Assembly: GCA_028687585.1 (NCBI GenBank)
Contig: JAQTZV010000003.1
Location: 186,001-250,000 of the forward strand
Origin: Desulfuromonadaceae bacterium
GTDB taxonomy: Bacteria > Desulfobacterota > Desulfuromonadia > Geobacterales > Pseudopelobacteraceae
Reading direction: 5' to 3'
DNA: 64,000 bases
Shown here: positions 28,695-37,400 of the stretch, piece after piece
Position numbering within the stretch: the first letter of the stretch is position 1
Layout of the letters: every line of letters starts with the position of its first letter
Notes under the pieces: model-generated
Told to the model about the DNA's origin: nothing
Databases searched by the model: none
The model's input: only the letters and a program-made list of their open reading frames with translations
Position numbers and translations under genes: made by a program

Positions 28695-30362
28695 ATGAAA
28701 AGTCTACGCATTTTTCTGTTCCTGACTCTTATTCTGATCCCCACCCTCGCATTTTCAATAGAGCCGCAACGCATCCCTGCAATCTCCCGCATAACTGCCG
28801 TCACCGTCTACGCTGACCGAGCGCTGACCACTCGAAGCAGCACCCTTACCCTCAAGCCGGGCAGTTACCTGGTCGCCTTTGAATCGCTGCCGGCGCTGAT
28901 ACTGGATGACTCGGTGCGGGTAGACGGGAAAGGAACCGCCGCGACGACCATAACCGGTCTGGAGATCAAGCGGGTTTTCCTTGAGCAAAGGGGGGAGAAG
29001 CGCGTACAGGAGTTGCAGGAGGAAATCCGGGCACTGGAAAAACGCTCTGCCGCTCTGGACGCCAGAAAGTCCGGTCTCACGGCGCAGAAAGCCTTCCTCG
29101 AATCGATCCGCGTTGCCTGGGGAGACCGTATTTCCAAAGAACTGGCAATTGGAAAACCGACCACAGCAGAGCTGCAGGACGCCTCTGCCTTTGTCGGCAA
29201 CGGCATAGCCAAGGCCGAAGAGCAGAGCCGGGAGATCGAATCTGACAAGAAGGTCATCAAGGAGAAGATCGACGCCCTGCGTCGTCAGCAGAATGAAGCG
29301 ACCGGCTCGGGACGCAAAGAGGTCAAAAGCGTCGAGGTGGCGGTTGAGGTTACCAGCAAAGGAAATCTGACCCTTGAGCTGGCGGCAATGATTCCCCGTG
29401 CCGGTTGGGAGCCTGTCTACGATGTTCGTCTGGCATCGGACAGCAAAAGTGCTGACCTGACCTTTCAGGCCATGATCCGCCAGCAGACCGGCGAAGAGTG
29501 GGCTAACGTCGATCTGACCCTTTCCACTGCCCGCCCGGCCATAGGCGGCGCCCCGCCGGATCCGACGCCGTGGAATATCTCGCTGTACCGTCCCCGTCCA
29601 TTACGACAGGAAATGGCCTATCCGGCAGCGGCGCCTATGATGGTTGGGATCGCAAAAAAAGCCCGTCAGGCCGAAATGAATTATGGATCCGCTGATATGG
29701 CAAAAGCTGAAGAAGCCACCGCCGAATTTGCCGTTGCCCGGATCAGCGACGAGCAGTCGTCCGTTTCGTTCCATGTTCCCCGAGCCCTTGACATCCCATC
29801 CGACGGCAACCGTCACGGCACGATTGTCGCGGTAGAACAGCTGCCGGTCAGCATCGAATATCTGACGGTGCCGAAACTGTCGCCCGCCGTATTCCTCAAG
29901 TCTGAGCTGGTTAACCGTGCCTCTTATCCGCTCCTGCCCGGCAAGGTCAACACCTTTATCGGCACCGGCTTCACCGGCAGTTCGCAGCTGAAAAAGGTTG
30001 CTGTCGGAGAAAAATTCGAGCTGTTTTTCGGCAACGACGATCAAGTGTCGGTCAAACGGGAAGAGCTGAAGCAGCACAAGGAAGCGGGGCTGTTTGGCAA
30101 GAACCGCGTCAGTTACCGCTATCGCATTGAGATGAACAACTTCCGCAAGGAACCGCTGACCCTCACCCTGCGTGACCAGTTGCCGGTGGCCGGCGATGAG
30201 GAAATCAAGGTTTCGCTGGAAGAGCCGTCGATCAAGCCGGCTGAGGTAAAGAGCGACGGCACAGTAGTCTGGAAGTTGCCGCTCGCGGCGGGAGAGAAGA
30301 AGGAGCTGACCTTCGGCATTCTGGTGGAATACCCGAAAGAGAAGGAAATTACGGGGCTGTAA
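28695..30362 (+). CDS. DUF4139 domain (MuiA-like) secreted protein
   Basis: This 555-residue protein has a signal peptide (about 1-22, ending TLAFS), an N-terminal DUF4140-type beta domain with VTVYADRALTTRS, and a coiled coil at about 95-215. The C-terminal DUF4139 part (about 220-555) begins around SVEVAVEVTSKGNLTLELA. MuiA-like proteins are linked by name to inhibition of mucoidy, but the biochemical role is unknown. The ATG at 28695 is chosen because AAGGAG lies 6 bp upstream; the longer frame from 28563 runs through the inverted repeat. Confidence 0.85.
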   Translation: MKSLRIFLFLTLILIPTLAFSIEPQRIPAISRITAVTVYADRALTTRSSTLTLKPGSYLVAFESLPALILDDSVRVDGKGTAATTITGLEIKRVFLEQRGEKRVQELQEEIRALEKRSAALDARKSGLTAQKAFLESIRVAWGDRISKELAIGKPTTAELQDASAFVGNGIAKAEEQSREIESDKKVIKEKIDALRRQQNEATGSGRKEVKSVEVAVEVTSKGNLTLELAAMIPRAGWEPVYDVRLASDSKSADLTFQAMIRQQTGEEWANVDLTLSTARPAIGGAPPDPTPWNISLYRPRPLRQEMAYPAAAPMMVGIAKKARQAEMNYGSADMAKAEEATAEFAVARISDEQSSVSFHVPRALDIPSDGNRHGTIVAVEQLPVSIEYLTVPKLSPAVFLKSELVNRASYPLLPGKVNTFIGTGFTGSSQLKKVAVGEKFELFFGNDDQVSVKREELKQHKEAGLFGKNRVSYRYRIEMNNFRKEPLTLTLRDQLPVAGDEEIKVSLEEPSIKPAEVKSDGTVVWKLPLAAGEKKELTFGILVEYPKEKEITGL

Positions 30363-30380
30363 ACCCGTAAAAGCCGTTAT

Positions 30381-30503
30381 CCACGAAAAGCACGAAAGAC
30401 ACGAAAAGAATCAAGCAATTACAAACATAAGAACAAATCTTATTTAAGTACTTGCCACTTGATGTCACTCGGTTTTTTCGTGATTTTTCGTGTCTTTCGT
30501 GGA
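30381..30503. repeat. Inverted pair of CACGAAA-type repeats
   Basis: A CACGAAAGACACGAAAA-type unit at 30381-30409 reappears inverted at 30473-30503. The motif is a small tandem of CACGAAA steps and looks like a dispersed intergenic repeat. The second copy is inside the 3' end of the DUF4130 gene. Confidence 0.75.
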
Positions 30504-31265
30504 CTCATATGCAGTTTTAGATGTAAATTCAACCAGATGTTTGCGATAGCGCAGCGGCACATGCTGCAGCTGCAGTTTTGGATTATGCCGCTCCGGGATG
30601 GCGTGGCGCTGAAAATAGCGCTGCCACAGTGCGGCATAATCATGTTCGGTGGAGGTAAGCGTCGGCTCGGCGGTCAGTTCAATATCTTTGACCAGTCGCC
30701 ATGAAGTCAGATCATACAGCGCCGCCTCCTTGCGGCAGAGGTCATGAATCATCCAGGGGCGGTCACCGATCCGCCCGACGAAGTGCGGGGCGATAAAGGG
30801 GAGGATGTCCGCTTCCGGCTCTATTTGGGCATACAGGAAACCGGCCTCGACTTCGCGAAAACGCACAAATCCCTTGTATTTGTGGGCTTCATGCGATACA
30901 TGCCGCGCTATGCGGTTGACCGTACAGACCGGTTCCTCCGCCAGCATCAGGCACAAACGCCTCCCCACCCGAAATCCAATCGCAAGATAATTCCACACCA
31001 GCAGCTCAATTCCAGACTTCTGACTATGAAAGGCATAGCGCGCCGTGGCAAACGCCTCCTGCGACACCGAATCGATAAACCGTTTTCGGAACGCCACAGC
31101 ATTTTCCCGCACCGTCGCGACCTCGCGAACCTCACCGGCAAAAAGTCCAATTGAATGCACGTCGCCATCCCGGATAAACTCCGGCTGTATATCGCCTCTC
31201 TTCAGGCAGTCGGCCACGGCACAGAGGAAGCCTTCAAAGCTGCCGTCGTAGTGGCAGGCCGTCAT
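30465..31265 (-). CDS. DUF4130 (TIGR03915-like) protein, partner of the radical SAM protein
   Basis: This 266-residue protein matches the family of uncertain DNA-metabolism function that is almost always next to the radical SAM protein encoded upstream. Visible family segments are YDGSFEGFLCAVADC at the start, RYAFHSQKSGIELLVWNYL in the middle and IHDLCRKEAALYD near residue 195. Some of these proteins are annotated as uracil-DNA-glycosylase-like; I cannot confirm activity. The start overlaps the partner's stop (TGATG). The last dozen residues (STKDTKNHEKTE) are translated repeat DNA. Confidence 0.82.
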   Translation of the reverse strand: MTACHYDGSFEGFLCAVADCLKRGDIQPEFIRDGDVHSIGLFAGEVREVATVRENAVAFRKRFIDSVSQEAFATARYAFHSQKSGIELLVWNYLAIGFRVGRRLCLMLAEEPVCTVNRIARHVSHEAHKYKGFVRFREVEAGFLYAQIEPEADILPFIAPHFVGRIGDRPWMIHDLCRKEAALYDLTSWRLVKDIELTAEPTLTSTEHDYAALWQRYFQRHAIPERHNPKLQLQHVPLRYRKHLVEFTSKTAYESTKDTKNHEKTE

Positions 31266-32551
31266 CACAACTCCCCTGTCAGCGCTGAAGCATCCGGCAT
31301 CGCTGCAAACAACTCCAACTGATCCAGCCGCGTCGGGCGGCGCGCTGGCGCCAGCATCCGCTCTATCAGGTTCGGTCCGTCCAGCCTGATACCGCCCAGA
31401 TAGCGGCCACCGGCGGTCAGGAAATATTTCGCCCGCTTCAGCACCACCCCCAGCTTTTTTAACTCCACCTCACCAAGCCGTGTGCCGCGCCGGGCCTGCA
31501 CGATGCGCTGGGCCGAGCGGACACCGATCCCCGGCACCCGCAGAAGCACCTCGTAATCAACCCGGTTGACCTCCACCGGAAACAGTTCCAGATGGCGCAA
31601 TGCCCAGTCGCTCTTGGGATCGAAGCGCATGTCCAGATCGGGGCGCGCTTCGTCCAGCAGCTCATGGGCAGAAAAACCATAAAAGCGAAGCAGCCAGTCG
31701 GCCTGATAGAGGCGATGCTCCCGCAGCAGCGGCGGCGTGGGGAGCGCCGGCAGACGGCTGTCGCTGGAGCCGGGAATATAGGCGGAGTAGTAGACCCGCT
31801 TCAGTTCCAGTTTTTTGTACAGCCCCTCCGTCAGGGTGATGATCTCCCGGTCGCTCTCCGGTGTGGCACCGACGATCAGCTGGGTGCTCTGCCCGGCCGG
31901 TGCAAAGCGTGGCGCAAGGCGCGACTTTGTGCGGGCTTCCTTCGCTTCGGCCAGCAGGCCGCTCACCTGACGCATCGGGTTGATTACCGACTCGCGCGGC
32001 TTGTCCGGTGCCAGCAGCGCCAGGCTCTGTCTGCTGGGGAGTTCGATATTGATGCTGACCCGGTCGGCAAATCGTCCGGCTAAAGCGATCAGCAGCGGAT
32101 CGGCACCCGGCACCAGTTTCAGGTGGATGTAGCCGTTGAAGCGTTCCACCTCTCGCAACCGCTGTGCCACAGCTATCAGTTGCTCCATGGTGTAGTCGGC
32201 GGAGCGGATCACGCCGGTGCTGAGAAACAGCCCTTCGATATAGTTGCGGCGATAGAAGTTCATGGTCAGGTCAACGACTTCGTCCGGCGTCATGGCGGCA
32301 CGGGGGATGTCGTTGGAACGGCGGTTGAGACAGTAGGCGCAGTCGTAGATGCAGGCGTTGGTGAGGAGGATTTTTAAGAGCGAGATGCAGCGGCCATCGG
32401 CGGTCCAGGTATGGCAGATGCCGCTGGACGCCGTATTGCCGAGTGTTCCCGCCTTTCCGGAGCGATTGCTGCCGCTGGAGGAGCAGGAGACATCGTACTT
32501 GGCGCTGTCTGTCAGAATTTCCAGGCGCTGTTCAAGGGGGAGGGCGATCAT
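31265..32551 (-). CDS. Putative DNA modification/repair radical SAM protein (TIGR03916-like)
   Basis: This 428-residue protein has the radical SAM cluster motif CIYDCAYC (CX3CX2C, about residue 65-72). A C-terminal helix-hairpin-helix, VPGIGVRSAQRIVQAR (about 333-348), suggests DNA binding. The family pairs with DUF4130 proteins and is predicted, not proven, to act in DNA modification or repair. No known damage-specific substrate is assigned. The start is the first ATG of the frame, 137 bp from the divergent tetR gene. Confidence 0.87.
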   Translation of the reverse strand: MIALPLEQRLEILTDSAKYDVSCSSSGSNRSGKAGTLGNTASSGICHTWTADGRCISLLKILLTNACIYDCAYCLNRRSNDIPRAAMTPDEVVDLTMNFYRRNYIEGLFLSTGVIRSADYTMEQLIAVAQRLREVERFNGYIHLKLVPGADPLLIALAGRFADRVSINIELPSRQSLALLAPDKPRESVINPMRQVSGLLAEAKEARTKSRLAPRFAPAGQSTQLIVGATPESDREIITLTEGLYKKLELKRVYYSAYIPGSSDSRLPALPTPPLLREHRLYQADWLLRFYGFSAHELLDEARPDLDMRFDPKSDWALRHLELFPVEVNRVDYEVLLRVPGIGVRSAQRIVQARRGTRLGEVELKKLGVVLKRAKYFLTAGGRYLGGIRLDGPNLIERMLAPARRPTRLDQLELFAAMPDASALTGEL

Positions 32552-32625
32552 GGTGGAGAGGATAGCACAGGTGTATGACAGAATATGTCAGGGTATAAAA
32601 TAAAATCAGAAAATTAAATACTCAA

Positions 32626-32669
32626 TTGACAACTCTTCTCTGATTTTGTTATACCTACCGCTAGGTATA
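32626..32669 (+). promoter_or_regulatory. Promoter and palindromic operator of the TetR/RND operon
   Basis: TTGACA (32626-32631) and TTATAC (32649-32654) are separated by exactly 17 bp. A perfect palindrome TATACCTA-CCGC-TAGGTATA (32650-32669) covers the -10 box. This is the layout of a TetR-type operator at which the regulator blocks its own promoter. It lies 20 bp before tetR. Confidence 0.72.
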
Positions 32670-32688
32670 GACTCAAACAAGGATCCCC

Positions 32689-33294
32689 ATGTCATCAACC
32701 ACACATCAGCAACAACCATCCACTGAAGCCCGGGAACGACTGCTTGGCGCAGCACTTGAACTATTCACCCAACGGGGATATGCCGCCACATCGGTGCGTG
32801 AGATCTGCCTGGAGGCCGGAGTTACCAAGCCGGTGCTGTATTACTATTTCAAAAGCAAGGAAGGGATCTACCAGCAGTTGATGGAAGAGTCCTATTCCCA
32901 GTTTGAAGTTATGCTGGCCGATCTGGGCAGCCTTACCGGCAGCGTACGCCTGCGCGTAGTCTGCTTCTGCAAGAGTGTCTTTGATACGGCGGTACAGCAG
33001 CTGCCGCAAGTAAAACTGATCTATTCCATCTACTACGGCACCCCGCAGGGGGCACCGCCGTTCAATCTTGAACAGTATTACGACCGGATGCTGCAGGTTA
33101 TCTCTGCCCTGATACAGGAGGGCATCGCCGCCGGGGAAATCAGGCAGGGCAATGTGGATGACATGGTCTGGGCGGTTCTGGCATGCATGAGTATTGCCAT
33201 TGAGGAGCAGCTCTGCCACAGCAATCCGCGTCTTGACCGGGAGGCTATGGCCCGCATGCTGGATATCGTATTTGATGGCCTGACGGTCAGTTAA
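32689..33294 (+). CDS. TetR/AcrR-family transcriptional regulator
   Basis: This 201-residue protein has the N-terminal helix-turn-helix ALELFTQRGYAATSVREICLEAGVTKPVLYYYFKSKEG (about 22-60) and a divergent C-terminal ligand domain. It lies 19 bp ahead of an RND adaptor gene, and the palindrome over its promoter suggests autorepression of the whole efflux operon. The ligand is unknown. Confidence 0.9.
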   Translation: MSSTTHQQQPSTEARERLLGAALELFTQRGYAATSVREICLEAGVTKPVLYYYFKSKEGIYQQLMEESYSQFEVMLADLGSLTGSVRLRVVCFCKSVFDTAVQQLPQVKLIYSIYYGTPQGAPPFNLEQYYDRMLQVISALIQEGIAAGEIRQGNVDDMVWAVLACMSIAIEEQLCHSNPRLDREAMARMLDIVFDGLTVS

Positions 33295-33313
33295 TCTCAA
33301 TATGAGGTATGTA

Positions 33314-34489
33314 ATGAAACAGACAGCAATACTATTGGCCCTTCTTCTCTGCATGAGCGTAACCGCCTGCAGCAAGGACGATACAAAAAAGAACGCTGAA
33401 CAGACCGTCAAGCCACCGGTTGCCGTAGAAGTTGCTGCTGCAGCCACTTCCGGGTTGACCGACGGGATACAGGTAACCGGCAGCCTGGAACCCAAGTTTT
33501 CAGTTGATATCAAGACCCAGATCCCCGGGCTGATACAGCAGGTGTATGTTACCGAGTGGGTACGGGTCAGGAAAGGGCAGGCGCTGGCGCGGATCGATGT
33601 AGCCGAAATCGAGGCTCTGGTCAGGCGGGCCGAAGCTGAAGTGGAATCGGCCAAAGCCAATCTGGCCCAGGCCGGTGTGGCTGCTACCCGTGCCGAGCGG
33701 GAACGGGAACGCATGCTCAAACTGAAGGAATCCGGTTTGGCCACCCAGCAGGCCGTTGATGACGCTCGATCCGAGGCTGAAGCAGCCAGAACAAGGGTTG
33801 ATGCGGCCCGTGCCCAGCTGGGCGTGGCCGGGAGCGATGTACGTCAGGCCACTGCCAGGCTGGCCAAGTCGCATGTGGTATCCCCTATGGATGGTGTCGT
33901 TGCCCTGCGCGACGTCAATGTGGGTGATCTGGCAAGTGATGCCGCTGCCGGCAAACCGATCTTTCGCATCGTTGATAATCGTCTGCTCAACCTGACGGTA
34001 ACGGTCTCATCGGCTGATTCTGGCAGAGTCAGAGTTGGACAGCAGATTGATTTCTCTGTGGATGCACTGCCCGGCCGAATCTTCAAAGGCAAGGTTATGT
34101 TTATTAATCCTGAACTGAATGCAGCCGATCGTTCGTTGAAGGTCATTGCCGAAGTGCAGAATGTGCCGGAGATCCTCAAGGGGGGGCTGTTTACCAAGGG
34201 GCATATCATCACCGGTACCCGCAGTGACGTACTGCAGATTCCGAGAAGCGCTATTGATCACTTCGATCTGGCAGCCCGCACAGGCTCCCTGTTCGTTATA
34301 GAAAACGGCAGCGCCCGCAGGCGTGAAGTCACCACCGGCAGTGTATCCGGCGAGCAGGTTGAAATTGTTGCCGGACTGAAACAGGGAGAACAGTACGTCG
34401 TACGTGGCGGGTTCAATCTCAAGGATGGTGACCGGGTGGCCCTGACGCCGGTAAACAGCCAAAAAGAGCCGAAAGGAAGCAAGCCGTAA
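33314..34489 (+). CDS. RND efflux periplasmic adaptor (membrane fusion) lipoprotein
   Basis: This 391-residue protein has a lipoprotein signal with lipobox SVTAC (Cys at about residue 19). It then has the barrel-sandwich/lipoyl halves around a coiled-coil hairpin (about 90-175) and a beta-barrel domain, as in AcrA/MdtA. It links the inner-membrane pump to the outer-membrane channel. The ATG at 33314 is preferred over 33302 because TGAGGT precedes it. Its stop overlaps the pump gene start (TAATG). Confidence 0.88.
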   Translation: MKQTAILLALLLCMSVTACSKDDTKKNAEQTVKPPVAVEVAAAATSGLTDGIQVTGSLEPKFSVDIKTQIPGLIQQVYVTEWVRVRKGQALARIDVAEIEALVRRAEAEVESAKANLAQAGVAATRAERERERMLKLKESGLATQQAVDDARSEAEAARTRVDAARAQLGVAGSDVRQATARLAKSHVVSPMDGVVALRDVNVGDLASDAAAGKPIFRIVDNRLLNLTVTVSSADSGRVRVGQQIDFSVDALPGRIFKGKVMFINPELNAADRSLKVIAEVQNVPEILKGGLFTKGHIITGTRSDVLQIPRSAIDHFDLAARTGSLFVIENGSARRREVTTGSVSGEQVEIVAGLKQGEQYVVRGGFNLKDGDRVALTPVNSQKEPKGSKP

Positions 34490-37400
34490 TGATCCTCTCC
34501 AATACATCCATCAAACGCCCCATCTTTGCAACGGTCATGATCCTGGCCCTGGTGGTGCTCGGGATTTTTTCCTACCGGCGCCTCTCGGTGGAGATGTTTC
34601 CCAACGTTGAATTCCCGGTAATCTCCGTAGTCACCACCTTTCCCGGTGCGTCGCCGGAAACTGTGGAACGCGAACTTTCCAAGCGCATCGAAGATGCAGT
34701 CAACCAGGTCGCCGGGGTCAAACACGTATTCTCCACCTCCCGGGAGAGTGTTTCGACCGTGGTGGTCCAGTTCCGTCTGGAGGAAAAGGTCAACGATTGT
34801 GCCCAGGAGGTGCGCGCCAAGATTTCGTCCATTCGCGGCACACTCCCGACCGGAATTGAGGAACCAATCATCCAGAAGCTGGACTTTAACGCAGCACCGA
34901 TCGCTGCTTTGGCGGTACAGTCCAGCACCCTTACCCCCCGTGAACTGACTGCGCTGGTGGAGAAGAAGATCAAGAAACGTTTTGAGAGCGTAGCCGGTGT
35001 CGGCAAAGTGGACATGGTCGGCGGTCAAAAACGGGAAATCAACGTCGATCTCGATCCAGTCCGTCTCGATTCCCTCGGTATCGGGGTCAATGATATCGTT
35101 ACCGGCATCAAATCCGAGAACACCAACACACCTCTGGGACGGATTACCAAAGGCCAGGCAGAGTATCCACTGCGGATCGAGGGCAAGCCGGAGCGGGCCG
35201 GGCAGTATCGCCAGATGGTGGTATTCCAGAAAGGGGGTCGCCCTATCACCCTGGGGGAGGTTGCCCAGGTCAGCGACGGCATTGAGGAGAAACGCAAGCT
35301 TGCTCTGGTCAACGGACAGCCGGCAATCGGCCTGGATATCTACAAGCAGTCCGGCGGTAACCAGGTGGAGTTGGTGGACACGGTCAAAAAAGTAATGGCC
35401 AAGGTGCAGCAGGAGATACCGTCGGGAGTGACCATTTCCCTCGTTCGAGACGGGTCGATCATGACCCGGGAGTCTCTGGCAGACGTCAAGGAGACCCTGA
35501 TCATCGGAGGGATCCTGACGGTATTGATCGTATTCTGCTTCATCAACTCCTGGCGCTCCACGGTTATTACCGGCGTAACACTGCCGATATCGGTCATTTC
35601 CTCATTTATCATCATGAATGCCATGGGCATGACCCTCAACGTCATGACCCTTATGGCTCTTTCCCTGGCTATCGGCATGCTGATCGACGATGCCATCGTT
35701 GTGCGGGAGAATATCGTTCGCCATCTGGAGATGGGTAAAGACCATATGGAGGCGGCGCGTTTCGGCACGTCGGAAATCGGCCTGGCGGTCTTCGCCACCT
35801 CCATGTCGATTATCGCCGTGTTCATCCCGGTTGCCTTTATGAAAGGCATTGTGGGGCGTTTCTTTTACCAGTTCGGCATCAGTGTCGCCTTTGCCGTCCT
35901 GGTCTCGCTGTTTGTCTCCTTCACCCTCGACCCTATGCTTTCATCACGCTGGCATGACCCCTCCATCCACCTGCAGGGGAAGCGCAAAGGAATTGCGCGC
36001 TGGTTGGAAATTTTCAACAGCTGGTTCGACCGCACGGCCGACCGGTACCGCGGTGCCATTGCCTGGGCTCTGGATCACCGTAAGACCGTCATGGCTCTGG
36101 CCGTTGCCTCATTTGTGGTTGGGATCATGATTTTCAGCACACTGGAATCATCATTTATGGCGCCTGAAGATAAAGGAGAGTTCCAAGTCGCCTTCAAAAC
36201 AGCACCGGACGCATCCATGACCGAGACCGAGGGGCGCATGAAGGACGTGATATCGGCGGTCACTGCTGCGTCGGAGGTTGATCATACCTACGCGACGATC
36301 GGCGCCGGCGACAGTGGCACCGTGCGCGACGGACTGCTGTACGTCAAACTCAAGGAGCGGAATCAGCGGAAAAAGAACCAGTTCACCCTGCAGCGCGAAG
36401 CGCGTGAACGACTCCAGAAGGTGGCCGGCATCACCTTTTCCATCGAAGAGGTGGGGCAGATCGGCGGGTCACAGAAACCGCTCAACGTAAATCTTAAAGG
36501 TGACGATCTGACCGTCCTGAAGCAGCTTGGTGCGCGATTGAAGGAGGAACTGTACAAGGTGCCGGGCATTGTCGATCTTTCCATGACACTTGAGAACGAT
36601 ATCCCGGAATACCGAATGCGGGTTGACCGTGACAAGGCGCTGTCGGTCGGGGTAACCACCAGCGATATCGTCGGCGTAGTCAGCCGGATGGTAGGGGGAG
36701 AGGCCATTTCGACCTATGAAGATGAAGACGGCGATGCCGTGGATGTGCGTGTACGTCTACCGGCCGGTCTGCGGCAGAACCCGACACAGGTGCAGGATCT
36801 GAAGATCTCTGTGCCGGATGGCAGTGGCGGAAATAAGCTGATACCGCTCTCCAGCCTGACGAGTACGGTTGTTGCCGCATCACCGACCGAGATCAACCGC
36901 CGCGACCTGGCCCGCCAGATCACAATCAGCGCCAACCTGGACAGGTTGCCGGTCGGCACGGCAGCAAAATATGTGGAGGAAGCCGCAAAAAAGATCAATA
37001 TGCCGCCCGGCTACTCCATCAACCTGTCGGGGGAGGCCGAGGATATGGCTGAATCTTTCGGCTACATGGGGGAATCTCTGTTGCTGGCGGTGTTGTTTGT
37101 CTACCTGATCCTGGCTGCCCAGTTCGAATCGTTTTTTGAGCCCATGGCGATCATGCTGTCGCTGCCGCTCTCCATCGTCGGCATGGCCGGCATGCTCAAA
37201 CTGACCGGCGACACGATCAACATAATGTCCCTGATCGGGCTGATCATGCTGATGGGGTTGGTCACCAAGAACGCAATTCTGCTGGTGGACTATGCCAAGG
37301 TACTGCAAAAGCGGGATAACATGGGGCGCCGCGATGCGGTCATCCAGGCCGGCCGCACCCGTTTGCGACCGATCATCATGACAACCCTGGCCATGATTTT

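Noticed and set aside
30744..31154. 136-codon plus-strand frame
   Set aside because: Antisense to the DUF4130 gene; no start signal or family.
32761..33744. 327-codon frame on the minus strand
   Set aside because: Antisense to tetR and the adaptor gene, both of which have clear family motifs and a promoter in the other direction.
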